64,000 bases of DNA from Gyrodactylus bullatarudis (Eukaryota > Platyhelminthes > Monogenea > Gyrodactylidea > Gyrodactylidae), in the NCBI GenBank assembly GCA_012064415.1, contig SSNU01000114.1:328191-392190 (forward strand), written 5' to 3'. The translations under genes and the position numbers were made by a program. Under the pieces are notes generated by a model, which saw only the letters and a program-made list of their open reading frames with translations, ran no database searches and was not told the DNA's origin. Below, piece after piece: positions 1-12,932 of this stretch. Every line of letters starts with the position of its first letter. The first letter of the stretch is position 1.

Positions 1-250
1 ATGGGCATGAGGGTGTAACGCTGGAAAAGATTAAGTTAAATATAAATGGACCAATAATAGAACCTTGTGGTACGCCAGAGCTTATTGAGGCCAAGGATGA
101 TAGTTTCCCATTGAAGATAACCCTTTATTTCCTTTTAGAGAGGAAGGCCATGGCAAGTCTAAATATGAAGGGATTGAGATTACATTTTGTTAAAACGGTG
201 TGAATGACTGAAAAAAGGGGCTGGTCAAAGGCTTTTAATCGAAATGTTGG
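1..250 (-). mobile_element. Non-LTR retrotransposon reverse transcriptase fragment (dead)
   Basis: Read on the minus strand, this stretch gives a reverse-transcriptase palm segment. A KAFD motif lies near 220-231, and the conserved SSGVPQGSIIGP block is encoded at about 56-94, continuing as F-I-F-N-L to the window edge. KAFD followed about 60 residues later by GVPQGS is the usual spacing of the LINE (RVT_1) fold. An in-frame TAA between the two motifs shows that the copy is not functional. The rest of the element, including the catalytic YxDD, would lie to the left of the window. It lies upstream of, or inside a 5' intron of, the PCM1-like gene. The clade (CR1/L2/jockey type) cannot be assigned from this length. 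Confidence 0.75.
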
Positions 251-698
251 TGAAGTGAACATTGAGCAGTGTTGAATTCAGCTTTTTGGCAAGCTTAATT
301 AAAGCTGATGAAAAATTAGGTCTATTCTTTTCTGATTATCAATACTTTATTATCATAGGTCAGACTCTATTATTATTCTCTAATCTGATTGGACAAAACT
401 GCTACGGAGGAGATCATAAAAGTATATAAATAAATAGGAAATAGTATTTTGTTTTTAATGAGCTCATCGTGAGGTAGGCGTGAAGACAATCACCGTCGAA
501 ACTTTTGGATGACCAATGCCTGAGAATACTCAAGTTTTAACAAATTCTATTACAAAACTAATTTTAGATAATGTTTTACTGAATCAGAAAATGGGAATAC
601 ACTCTTCATGTTAGGATAGATTTTTAAAATCTAGGATGATTTGGTTATATAGGAGGTTTTATTGAGTATTTTTGTTTATTTTCAAAATAATTTTACAG
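251..698. other. Non-coding stretch before the first visible exon
   Basis: AT-rich sequence without a supported exon, ending in a splice acceptor (TTTTACAG, 691-698). It is probably intron of the PCM1-like gene, because the exon that follows needs an upstream exon. I see no repeat with another copy in the window. Confidence 0.5.
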
Positions 699-3600
699 AA
701 CAAAAAGAAACCAAATCGCATATACTCGAATGTATCAGATTACGGAGGTAAAGCTCCGAATAGATCTTCAATCAGTGATAGTAGTGGATATACAAGTGAC
801 ATGTGCCGAGACTCCTCGAAATGGTCCAACATTTGTTCCCAGTTATGTGTCCTCTCGAGAGATTTAGTAAAGTCCCAGAAATTACTCACGAAAAAATTGC
901 TCAATGAAAAAAGATATTCCCGTGAGATAATTTCTTACACTTGTTAAAAATAATGATGAGAATAATCTTTTTTTTTCAATTCTAAAGACTATCAGAGTTA
1001 CGGTCATGCCGAGGTCAAAGCAAAGGTGAGTAGAGAAATAAGAAATGCTGGCTTTGAATGAACAACACGATTATTAAATCCTTTAATTTTAGATTGATCC
1101 AAAGACAATTGACAGACCAGATTTACTCAAATCCAAGAATAATGTTAGCAACATTGTATCTCAAGAACAAGATGTTTACTATGCTAAACTAATGCCTGGG
1201 AGGTTAGTCTATTTCAGTCTTTCTGTCACCTGATTTTAACTGTTTGTAAAGTAAACTAAAGCTTTCTTTTTAATTTCTGATTTAGAAATTTGAGTCAAAT
1301 GCACGAGGAACATGGCTATGCAGATTTCAACGAAGAAGAACCATCTGAAAAAGTTGATAAACTGGTCGATTTGCTAAGAAAACTGAAGGATGTCAGCCAA
1401 ACTAGTCCGGAGATTGGCTCGGACTTGGTGGATAATCTTTTAGAATTCACCGATAAAGGCCATCAGGGTCTTGTCGATCTGTTGGACAAACTAAAGAAAA
1501 TCAAAGCTTCATCATCTGAATCGAGTAGGTTGAGAGAATATTTTGCTTAAAAATTTCTTTGGATTAGAAATTTATATTTGAAAAGAATTCACAAAATTTA
1601 TAGTTTCATCTGATTATGAAAAATAGTTTTTAAATAAGTTATGACTATCTGGGACTAAGGTGTTGAGATATTCACACGTTGATTTGATATTAGCTATAGT
1701 GATTTCTAATTAGGAAAAGTAAATTCCGATTTTTACTCTCCAGAAGAAATTTCGTTTTCTGATCGAATATCCAACGGGAAAAGTAAACGTAGCATATCAA
1801 ATGGACGCATTGAAAAGTATCTTGATGGCTGGCATACATCAGAGAGGAATAATGAAGATGACGGCCTAGAGACAGCCACATCCACGTCAATAAGTGATAG
1901 CATTGCCAAAAAGTCAGATGAAAGCAATTCAGAAAACCCTAGTTTCAGCAAAGCAAATGGGAAAAAAGTGAGAAATCTTTTGTTTACAGTCTTGACAGAC
2001 TTAAAATATATACGTTTTTTGTATCAATAGTCGTGTAATGGCGTTGGCAGCCGAAATTTGGACACAAAAATATCCCAAAATTATAGGGGATTATTTCTGC
2101 CACCTTCGAATAATGATGGACCTTATCTTTGTCGTAGGCAGAGATCTTCATTTCGTAGTAACACACAGGAAGCTGTTGATGATGCAAAGTCTAGATTTGA
2201 CACTAACAAAACTCTCCAATTAGTGAGTAGATTAAATGAAAAAATATTTTTTTCCAAACAAGATACAATAATGTTTTTGTTTTTATCATGAAAATTAATT
2301 TAAAATTCAATTAAAATTTTAATCAACAAACTTGAAAATTCAATGAGCTACCAGGACAATATGTGTTCCCTCATTAATAATCAATTATATTATTAACTTT
2401 AATAATATTCTAGTTGATGATTTCGAATTTTTCAAACAATTCGAGATTCATTAGACCATTAATTAAAGATCTTGATGATCAAGATTACACGGATGGTAGT
2501 GAGGTCACGAACTTTAATCGAGATGTAAAAATTCGTATGCAAATTTTCCTGCTGATTCTAAATCTATGCTCAGAACTTTCCAGGGTTTAGGTATAATTTT
2601 AACCCTTAAAGTCACACAATGATAGCTCAATCACACGTCATATTTTAGCAACTCATTATTTAGAAAATTGAAAGAAAATAAGAATAAAATGCAAGCTGAA
2701 AAAACACCAAAACTCTCCAATAAATAGCAACAGTGGAGAGAAAAGTGAAAAAGCTTACATTGGCCAAGGTAATTGAAGATTATAGGAATAGTTTTTTTGA
2801 ACACATAGATTAGGTTTATATAGGTTAATAAGAAATTTTTCTTTCACCCATACATCTATGCTGTCGTCATTGGGGTTTTTGTATAAAACGGAAAAATTAG
2901 AAACTGAAGCTGTATGATCTTCTTGTCTAAAGTGCCTAGTAACCGCAGTATCCTTCTTCAGATGATAATTAACTCATTATTATTCATTCAAGGCTCAGAA
3001 AATACTTTCTTTACGACCCATTCGATAGGAAATTTATTAATCTCCTGTAATACGCAAAGATCTTGGCTCTATAGATAAAAAGTAAGATAACTTTTATCGA
3101 GTAATCATACCTCTAGAGTTCTAATATGCCATCGAACTCTATCTGCTAAAGCTACAAAGATAACCTGTTTTTGAACCAAAAAATGACCCTTTTTTTGATC
3201 GATAACTTCTGAACCAAAAATAATTGCGTTAAAACAACTGTAGATTCGTAATCAGCATATTAACAAACCATAGTATAGACAAAAGATTGAATGCGAGTCA
3301 GGAAAAAAAGTTCTCTTAGACTTCAAGGGTCAAAATCTCTTATTAGCGCTAATTTTGGGAGTTTCAAGCCTCTATCATTTTCGAATAGCATTCAAAAATT
3401 GCGAGTAAAGTTGAAAAAGAGTCAAATCTTAAGGCAAGGTTAGCAACTATTTTTGGATAAACAGATCAGTTAAAATATCTTCCAGCATGAAATTTCTAGG
3501 AATCCCGAACAAATCTGATGCCAATTTCAACGTTCCTTCCTCTGATTTATCGTTTGAATTCATGTGAATTCTGGTTTCAAATTTATCTAGCTTTATCCAA

Positions 3601-6600
3601 AAGTATTTTTTCACTGGAAAATTCTAAACAAAGATTCGGAATCAGTATGAAAATTTACATATTTATGATTAAAGTTCGTTTGGCGACTAATGTCTTAATG
3701 CATTTTAAAGGTATAAAACGAAAATAACTTCGATTAAAAATAATTTTTTTATTCTACCATTTGTGCTATCAATAGTCTTTGAATAAATATTAATATTTTA
3801 GATGAAAATTGGTCAAGGAATGAGGAATCATTCTACTGACAGAATAAAGACATGTCTTCACTCGAATAAGGCTGAAAATTTCTCCCATTTAATTATCAAT
3901 ACAATAGATGATCGAATAAAGTACCTGTTCGACTGTATCATAAATCAACTGAGCAACTCTCGGCCAGATAGTGAACACCGTTCAATTATTGAAAAGATTG
4001 ACAAAATTCCATCAATGACCAATTATTTTCCAATGGGCTATCTCGGTCCTGGTATGACCAGATGGATCTGTACATCGATAATCAGACGTGTCTACCAACT
4101 TACACGCTCCTGGATCCCTCTCAAAGCATTTCAGAGTCAGCAGAAAAAAATAAAAAAAACTTCATCTATTGCCAGTAAATTCAACATGACTAACAGAAAT
4201 GAGAATAGTCTCGAATTGAATGATAGAAAAATGAAATTTCGATTCGGCTGGTTCGAAAAATCCGACCTCAGGGAAGACTTTCGGGCGTATTTTATCAATC
4301 AGTTGGAGGAACAGCTGAAATCAACCATTGATCGATATGAAGGAAAAATGTGAGTTTTAATACGAATTAGGCACGAATTAGTTTTTGAAAAACTATAAGA
4401 ACATTGTAATTTCTCAATAACTCTGATTATTGCACTATTCCGATCTTTTCCAACATAAAATTAATCTTCCTTGTGGATTGAGAAATATTAGGAGAACCCA
4501 GATTTTCTCTTCATCAAAGGTCACCGAGAAATATCGTACCATTTTCTTGCTTAAAAATACCTTCATGACTCATTGCATATGATATTATTCATATTTTAGA
4601 AGAGACCTATGAACTTGTCCGGGAAATGCAAATAATTTCCCCTATCAGCACATCTCTAATTTCTTCCATAGACCTAGAATAAATTATTTATTGTAGAACT
4701 CACCCTTGTGGATAGTTCATCATTATATAATCATACTGGATTCATAAACAACACAAGTTTCCAATGACAACTTTGTAAAATATCCATTGTACAATAGTGG
4801 ATAGATAATTATGCCATCTAATTTTTTAAATATACAGATGCAGTTGTAATTAGATTTTTATTCATTTTCTCTAATGCTCCAAATCAAGATGAGCTACAAA
4901 AAACCTTTTAACAGCTTTGTACTTGAGCTAAAAAGATGAGAAGATTGGAGATCAAGCAAACGTTTTATTTTACTTTTGGCCTAATTAGACTATAAATGAG
5001 TGCATGTTGAGCAAAATCCTCTGATCTCTCTCTAGGAATCTTTCTGATTAAGCTTCCTTCCCTCAGAGACGAGACTGTAAACTAATAAAGAAACGATTTA
5101 ACCGTGATCGAATTAAATCTTTATTGAGACTCTTCAGTAAGTCATAGCTGGTAATTGAACCAGGGCCAAAAGATTCAGACCAATGGATCATATACTCCCT
5201 TTATACTATATTTTTCTTACTGAGTGAAATTTATGCAATTCTGAATAAATCATCATGAGAAATTAGAAATACATTGTAGTTTTCAATAAACCACTAAGGA
5301 TTCATAAAATTGAAGATTTAAAATGGGACCAATATATATGTAAATATTGCCGCATTATTTTGAATAATTTAGAATACATCGGGCTATATTTGGAATTACA
5401 GATTTGGAGCTAGTCTTGCGAAATAACCCAGAAAATTAAACAAAATTGTTATCTTATCAAACACTAAAGATATATTAGAATACAATATTCTGTATATTTA
5501 TTGAGGCTACGATATCGTATTGTAAATGAAAGGGAGAATGCTAGAGTATCCTATACAATTTTATTAATTTGTAATGAGACACGCCCTATTCCATCCGTTT
5601 ACTTGTTATGTATATATAATATATTTGCAAGAGTAGTTTTTATTTTACAGATAACAGAGTATATTTATACTCTTTGTTAGTCATTTTCATCTGATTTCCA
5701 GATTGAGAGGAGGGGAAGTTGAGCTGAGGAAGCAAGTTCTAAATCTTTCTGCTAGTTTATCTAGGAAATTTCACATCAATCACAAATAACACACAAAAAT
5801 TATAAACACTTCAAGCTGGTAACTGATTATTAAGTTTTATAATCTCTCTTCTATGTATTTAGAATCTTTTTCACTAACAAAGTACATATTTCTGACAAAA
5901 CATTTTTCTTTCATCATCACTGGTTATTTCATAAATTTCTAATCTTGGTTTAATTATTAAGTAGTATTTACAAAATTATAGTAATATTAATTCACAAAAC
6001 TTGCAATTTATGGAAAATCTAAAAACCCATGAAGATAGTTCTTTTAAAGGCATAGGGTTTAGGGTCCTTTCTCATTATGAAGAACTTTGTTGATTTTTCT
6101 ATCTATCCAAATGTTTTTCTCATACAAATATATTCTAATCACTAGTTTTCTCTTGGTATTTAGCTTCAAAGCAGAAAAATGAGATTTGATTCTTCTTCTG
6201 GTTTTAGCCCATCTTCAAGTTAAAATTTGACTGTTTTTCTTTTAGTCTTAATGAATGCATCGACCAATTAATGCAGGAGTTGGCCAACATCCTCACAGAT
6301 GAATTGACATTCTACAGTCTCATGACTGAGAAGGATACAAACTCTGAGCCATCCCTGAGTAAGGATTTTCAGGATAAAGACTTGAAAAAAGTTGATAGCG
6401 GCATAGATGAAAATGTCAATACTCTAGTTGATGCTGATGAATTCGAGGCCTATGGTGAGGAGAATTCTAATCACGATGCTGAAGAATTCAAGTGAGTTTC
6501 TTCGAAAAATCTTGGGAGTTATCTAACATGAAGATGGGAATTTATGAAAATTACAACATATTTAAAATCTCGAATTGGCGCCAGACTTCCAATTTTGGGA

Positions 6601-9600
6601 ATTTTAAGTTGAAGATTTTTTTTTTAATTTCACGATTATTCAAAGGAATCGAATTTGTTGAATCTGATTTCGGGAAAACCGAACTTTGATATTTTAATCA
6701 TTTTCTCTACTTTTATGGTTTCATGGTGATAATTGGTTTTCTTGTCATATTTAATAAGACTCATTATGATCCTAGAAGTCAACTTTTGATCACTCTCTCA
6801 CTTTAAATTCAACGGAAATTTTCAAATCAAAATTCAAAAAAATGAGAGTTTGGCGCTAACTCGGGATTTAAGTTTGCCATAATTTTCATGAAAATTTTTT
6901 TTCAAATCGTACATGTCGGCTTCATGATCTAGATTCAAAAAAATCTTGATGAAAAGTTTGTAAAACTCATAAAATTTAATCTCCACATTGACTAGCTTTT
7001 TTACTTCTGATTTTTCAGATCAGAAGAATGCCCACTGGAGTATGCGACGCCTAAATATCAAGTTAGTGAGGAGGAAAATCATGTTTTCCAGAATATCACC
7101 ACAGCTGACATGATTGAAAGGGTGATGAATAATCTAAAGCATCATGAAGCCTCGAATAATGCGTCTGACAATTCATATCAAAAGGATGAGAATCCATCAT
7201 ACTCTATGAAGGAAGATCATAGCGAAAGTTTTGATGTAAGCATTTTGAAAAATTAATATCATCGTATACTTACTTACAAGTAATTCCATTAATAAATTTT
7301 GGAGTAGTCAGTATGAATAAAAATTTTAAACTGACCCTGTAAGGAAAGCAACAGTTGAAAGCTGAAACCTAGATCAACTACTTGATCCAAATAATAGAAT
7401 CAAATAAGATTATTGAAGGAGTATGTACTCTTCTCTTGGAATCTTTTATCTTAATTCACATGATACAGTTTTTCTGAATATGTATAATTTAAATTTGATA
7501 ATTTTATTCTTTTAGAGAATTCTGTAAGATTAAGCATCAAGATTGAGAATTTTCTGCATTTTCCCCACTCATTACTCATCATATAACATCATTTGTCTTT
7601 ATTAATATGAACACAAAGTGGAGTATTATTAACCTGGTCTTAAATTCCGCTTTAGCAATAAACAATTATTGTCATCATTCTCAAGGATTAAATCGATACC
7701 AAATGACTATTTTCAACTTTATAGGAATCGTCTGAAAGAAAAGTCGAGAGTCTAAGACGTAACTCTGAACGTCTGGCAGTTTATTTGGATGAAAATAAAT
7801 CTTCCAATGATCCCAGCTTGAATCCCAAGACCCTAACAAAATCCTCGTCCCTGTCACCTGACCTCAATAGACAGGACTTGCAAGCTGAGGCAAACTATCA
7901 AATCCCAGATCCTCCATCCTCCCTCTACTCAGATCTCAACTTTTCATCAACCCATGAGGATGATCTCAAACGACACAGGCATTATAACAATTTCAACACG
8001 AATAGCATAATAAACCAAGAGAGGAGTCTCGAAATTGAAGACTTGTCCCTCTTAACAATAGACACTATGGAATTGCCAACATTTATAACATCTGACCAAA
8101 GTAATCAAAATTTCTAAAGGGAAATTTAAACTTGAAGTACATTTTTTCATTTATTTCAGTTACAGTATAATAGACCGATGTTTATTTCCACTTACAATAG
8201 CATCTACATTTTCTTCATCAGTATCATCAGATGAAATAATTACTGAAAGTCTTTTAAGCTTTATAAGTTATGTAAAGATGAAAAATTTAATCAGCAAGAA
8301 AATTAACTATAAGAAGTATATATTTCTCAATCTACAATAAAGTTTAGATTGGGAAAATATTAGTAGTGTGATGGAAATCTTTTGAAAAAAATAACCTGAA
8401 ATGATACTGTCTAAGTCTAAGAATATATTGGTGTGTTATAATTGTCTGTGTAATTATTTCATCTATTGATATTGATGAAGAAAATAGATGATATTGTAAA
8501 TGAAAAAAAATCATCCGTCTATTATACTGTAACCGAAATAAATGTAAAAAATGATACTTCGAGTGTAAATTTCCCAAATTTTCATCTTATAAAGTCACAT
8601 TTCTTCTTAAAAAGGCTCTGAGGATTCCTTTTCGTGACACACACTCTTTTGTTTTACATATAGCTCTAAGATATACCAATTAAGAAGAATTTTTTTGATT
8701 TAAAAATCGGACCTATTTCTACCGAATAAATGGTAAACAAGAAGTATCTTTCGAGGTTCAAATGACTATTAATGAGTTTCTAAAATGATGCCTACAATGG
8801 AAATAACTCAGAGGGACTTGAATGGTTTAACTTTTAACTAAGAACATCTCTGGAACTCTCCAAACATAAGATATTTCTTAACAGCTCTGCTCTGATTTTG
8901 AGTTAGTGCCAGTATTTTTGAATTTTTTAAAACTATTTGGGTGATCAAAAGTTTTTGAATATCATAAATTTCCCAAGTTCATATGGATTAGTTCGTGAAA
9001 AAATTAACTCATTTTCTTTTTAGTTTTTCCAAAGTTTTATTTTATTAAAAATATGATTTAAGCTTCAAGTGGTTGTTAAAGTGAGTTTGCCTACAAAATA
9101 TAATTTAGATTCATCGATTTTAAATTCGCTCATCTTGTATACCTGTAGAATGAACATGAAGAAATTCAGTCTGACGAATAATTAGGCCAATTTTTTGAAT
9201 TTCTACTTTTTCCAAGTTTGAACTCCGAATATTTGTTGATTTCAGATTCTAAAGGTTATTAATTAAATTCCGAATACGTAAGGGTCCTTACGCGATATTT
9301 GAATGATTCAAATGGCTTGAATTTCCCATAATAATGACAATTTTATCTGGATTCCTATGACGAAATTCGATCTTTTTGTCCAGTGTTGATTCCAGATTCC
9401 AGTACATTTATTTATAATTAATCACCTTTAAAATCTGAAATCAAAAAATATTCTTAGCTCAAACTTAGACGCATTTCCGAAATTCAAAGATCTTGCAAAT
9501 TTTAGCCAGATTGAATTTTTTTTCTGAAATTATTTTTAATTAAAACTATTCAATGAATCTTATCCATGGGCAAATATTCCTGAGAGTCTGAGATTTTTGT

Positions 9601-12600
9601 CAAACTAACAAATTCTAATAATCATATCTGAAATTGTAATTATCGAATGATTTTATGAAAAAAGTCATGAGATAATTATTTATTTGGGCCTGCAACTCTA
9701 TTGTCAAGACTCTCCATATGAATAGATGGAAAGAGATTAAGGAAATTAACATCCTTTGGCTCCCTTCCTTAAACATCTAAAAATGTGACTCTGATTTCTA
9801 TATTGTTTTCAAATCAGAGGATTATTCAAGTGGATCATCATATTCTATTCGCCGGGTATTTTACACTAATTTCTTTTGTTGGCTAGTTTATTGTTTTTTG
9901 GTAGAAAACAAATGAGTTTCTTCCAATCGTTTCGGTAGATTTATACACTCGAAAGAGCTATTATGAATTTAGATTATTCAGATTGCAGCATTGAATAATT
10001 CCCGATCAAAGCATCTTAAGCCTTGCCACATAAATACTGTGTTTTGGTTGGTTTTATGTAACGAAAGAAATATTTATTTCACATCCCAGAAAGAATGAGG
10101 CTTACCTATATTTGGCTCTGAAAATGAGACATTTACGAACAGTTTTTTTGGAACATTTTATGCCTGCATATCATGAATCAGTTTTTAACTCTTAAATGCG
10201 CAGAGTTTTTTTTATTTGATAAGTAGAAAAAAGATATAAACCTAATTGACATGAAGATGAGAATTTCCTAATTTTTCAAAAAACTCAATATTTTTATCCA
10301 GAAAGTCAGGAAAAAATTTATTTTTTGGATGAAATCAGCTGATTAGTTTTGAATACAAAAAAAATTTCTGAAAAAAATTTAATCTGACCAAAATTGAGCC
10401 GTATTTTGACTTTCGGAAGTGTTTCAAATTTCCACTTTTTCAACTTTCAAATCCGAAATTTTTATCGATTTCAAAGATTTGAAGCAGTTAAATATCGATA
10501 TTCAGGATCAAAATTAGACGAAGATTTCGAATTCGCGTGCAGGAATACACAGAAATTCGTCATTACGGTGGGAAATCGAACCATTTGAATTTTTCGATAA
10601 TCACGAGGGAAAATCATCCAAAATATAGAGATTGAACTTTTTCTTGGAAAGAGTAATTTTCTCTCAAATTCTACGGCCAAATTCGAAATCTTCGTCTAAT
10701 TTTGATCCTGAATAGCGATATTTAACTGCTTCAAATCTTTGAAATCGATAAAAATTTTGGATTTGAAAGTTGAAAAAGTGGAAATTTGAAACATTTCCGA
10801 AAGTCAAAATACGGCTCAATTTTGGTCAGATTAAATTTTTTTCAGAAATTTTTTTTGTATTCAAAACTAATCAGCTGATTTCATCCAAAAAATAAATCTT
10901 TTCCTGACTTTCTGGATAAAAATATTGAGTTTTTTGTAAAATTAGGAAATTCTCATCTTCATGTCAACTAGCTTTATATTTACACCAAATGTACATTTCT
11001 CAAAGGTTCATCAGTGGCATTGCTTTAAAAATGATAAAAGTTAAAGATGAATGAAAATAATATTTTAAAAATTATGAAAGAGATGGTAAAAGTCAAAGAA
11101 AATAAGAATAAAATGTAAGCTGAAAAAAAACACCAAAACTCTCCAATAAATAGGAACAGTGAAGAGAAAAGTGAAAAAGCTTACATAGGAATAGTTTGGT
11201 TTACATATAGATTTATGAACAATTTTTCCTACACCCAAACGTCTGTACTGTCATCACTCGGGTTTTTGTACAAAATTAATGATCCGAGTTTAGGCGATTG
11301 CATATTTGAGTTCTATAGGTATGATTACTCGATTAAAGTTGTTATTATTCATCTATGATCCTGAAGAGTGGATCCTCGAAAAATACTAATTAATAACTAA
11401 GTGCTTCAAATCAGAATTAAGCCCTAGCTAGTCAATTTACAAAACATTATGCTCCTTTTTTGTTCAAGCCTCAAAGTCTAGGTAGAAAGAGTAAAATAAA
11501 TTTAGATTTTTTGTAAAACATACTTTTTTTCAATAGATATGAGTGGAAAAAAATCACTCTCATGGGACTTTCTTATAAACGCTATTCTTTCCTGTTCAAA
11601 TATAAAATCTTGTGAATTATTTGAATGAAATCAATAAGAAAGCTTTGTCTGAGTTTTATATTTTCATCTGGTTTTATGGTACCATTTTTTTCTTGGAGAA
11701 AGTTTATCGAACTGTAATGAATACCCCCCTTCTCTCTTGAGACTAATAATTAAAATTATGAGGTCTTATTTTTTATAGTTAATAGCGATCCTTTTAAAAA
11801 TTTCACGGTCGAGGTTAGATCTATCACTAATAATTTTTAAAATTGTTTTTTTTAAATATTATTACCAAGTTATTTGGTAAATTTTACAGCTATTCTCGAT
11901 GAATTTGGAAATTCATGATTTTTACAAAAATCTCATTTATTCATCAAGGTATGGAAATTTTTGAAAGATTTTTTGGTAACTGATTCAAAATGTACACTTT
12001 TAGTGATTTGAGAGAAAATATTTTGAAAAAAAGTTTTTTGGAAAATTTTGGAGACATTTTAAAATTCGAGATTTATTTAAACTTTGATTTTAAATTTTCT
12101 GTTGATTTCAAGGTCTGAGAGGAATCAAACGTTACTTTTCATGATCATCATTAGACAAAGAAAATAATTACTCCTATTCATTCTTTTGAATAAACACACC
12201 ATTTACGTACGAAAGTCTACTTCATATTTTTCGATCATTTTTACTGCTTGAAAATTGATAAACTAGGGTGATCCAAGATCATTTCAAAATGACGGGTTTT
12301 ATCAAAAAAATGAATAAGAGTAATTATTTTCTTTGTCTAATGATGATCATGAAAAGTAACGTTTGATTCCTCTCAGACCTTGAAATCAACAGAAAATTTA
12401 AAATCAAAGTTTAAATAAATCTCGAATTTTAAAATGTCTCCAAAATTTTCCAAAAAACTTTTTTTCAAAATATTTTCTCTCAAATCACTAAAAGTGTACA
12501 TTTTGAATCAGTTACCGAAAAATTTCGATACCTTGATTAATAAATGAGATTTTTGTAAAAATCATGAATTCCCAAATTCATCGAGAATAGCCTTACATGT

Positions 12601-12932
12601 TTTTTTTGTTTTTCTTGTTCTGCCTTTAGATTGAAGCAGTAATGAGATCGTCATTATTGATTCCGATGACATGAAAAATTAAAATCTAATAATATTCAAT
12701 TATAATTAATGACAAAAAGAGGTTAAATAACAGTGAACAAGCGAGAATATTGATTTTAAATTTATTTTTATCATTTCCAGATTATCTCAGACATCAATCT
12801 CTGTATGATACTAAAGTTTTGAGGAAGTCTATGCGAAATCGAAAGTTTACAATTATCGAAGAGACAAACCCTGTTAATGACTACAAATTTCAGGAGAAAT
12901 TAGCCTCATTCACAAGTGAACAGGTCTACTAA
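699..12932 (+). CDS. PCM1: PCM1-like centriolar satellite protein, 5' partial
   Basis: Twelve exons keep one frame for about 901 residues: 699-921, 988-1025, 1093-1202, 1286-1524, 1714-1967, 2031-2222, 2414-2524, 3802-4349, 6246-6491, 7019-7235, 7725-8100 and 12781-12932 (TAA). The start lies to the left. Recognition rests on the segment spanning the 4349/6246 junction. It reads like the C-terminal PCM1 region, with a helix ending in F-I-N-Q-L-E-E-Q-L, then L-x-x-E-L-A-N-I-L-T-D-E-L-T-F-Y-x-L-M, matching vertebrate E-I-S-E-V-L-F-N-E-L-A-F-F-K-L-M. Acidic tracts and a SEECP (vertebrate SEGCP) motif follow in the same order. The rest is low-complexity, serine- and charge-rich, as in PCM1 scaffolds. 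PCM1 organises centriolar satellites around centrosomes and cilia bases, so the animal is probably ciliated. The last intron (8101-12780, 4.7 kb) is filled with palindromic repeats. The N-terminal coiled coils are not visible. Confidence 0.72.
2660..3130 (+). repeat. Dispersed repeat family E, copy 1
   Basis: About 150 bp from 2672 (…aacaccaaaactctccaata…) recurs almost unchanged at 11,095-11,240 and, inverted, at 52,010-52,260. A second block near 3,090-3,125 (cgagtaatcatacct) matches 11,300-11,345 in opposite orientation. The copy sits in the intron between exons 2414-2524 and 3802-4349 of the PCM1-like gene. No coding capacity is seen; it is probably a non-autonomous element. Confidence 0.65.
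4350..6245. other. 1.9-kb intron, no definable element
   Basis: Intron of the PCM1-like gene, bounded by GTGAG at 4350 and TTTTAG at 6245. It holds many stop codons in all frames and simple AT tracts. A weak tRNA-like B-box stretch lies near 5,150-5,165 on the minus strand, too decayed to call. Nothing else is supported. Confidence 0.5.
6515..6998. repeat. Decayed fold-back element, family A
   Basis: The left end (acatgaagatgggaattta, from 6528) and the inverted right end (cacattgactagctttttt, about 6984-7002) match the termini of the intact palindrome at 10,234-10,979. The interior shows the same ggcgccaga and caaattc blocks in inverted arrangement, but with many substitutions. It lies in the intron between exons 6246-6491 and 7019-7235. 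Confidence 0.6.
8101..10233. other. First half of 4.7-kb intron
   Basis: AT-rich intron sequence of the PCM1-like gene. It contains diffuse stretches resembling interior parts of the fold-back families (for example near 9,480-9,560), but no clean termini. No gene or RNA is supported. Confidence 0.45.
10234..10979. repeat. Near-perfect fold-back element, family A (about 746 bp)
   Basis: The two halves are almost exact reverse complements around a centre near 10,606. For example, gttaaatatcgatattcagg in the left arm at about 10,488 reappears inverted near 10,705-10,725. The termini are an inverted pair reading about TATAAA-G/C-CTA-G/A-TTGACATGAAG. Arms of about 370 bp with very few mismatches imply a recent insertion or arm homogenisation. 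There is no transposase, so this looks like a large MITE or Foldback-type element. Transcribed within the PCM1-like intron, it would form a very long RNA hairpin. The open frames inside it are by-products of the repeat. Confidence 0.88.
11030..11345 (+). repeat. Dispersed repeat family E, copy 2
   Basis: The block at 11,095-11,240 matches 2,672-2,830 at high identity, and 11,300-11,345 matches 3,090-3,125 inverted. It starts directly after the family A palindrome, so two unrelated elements are stacked in one intron. Confidence 0.65.
11888..12593. repeat. Near-perfect fold-back element, family B (about 705 bp)
   Basis: The left terminus (agctattctcgatgaatt, 11,890) reappears inverted at the right end (aattcatcgagaatagcc, about 12,575-12,593). 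Long inner blocks such as tcattagacaaagaaaataa (near 12,150) are mirrored near 12,330-12,350. The arms are about 350 bp with few mismatches. The ends share the 'tttttacaaaaatctc' motif with family A members, so A and B are probably subfamilies. It lies in the last intron of the PCM1-like gene, about 190 bp before the final exon. Confidence 0.87.

Noticed and set aside
5145..5215. tRNA-like segment on the minus strand with a B box (GGTTCAATTACC) and CTGAATC
   Set aside because: The acceptor and anticodon stems do not pair; at best a decayed tRNA-derived SINE.
10394..10680. Overlapping 64- and 69-residue frames on opposite strands
   Set aside because: They mirror each other because they lie in the arms of a palindrome; not genes.
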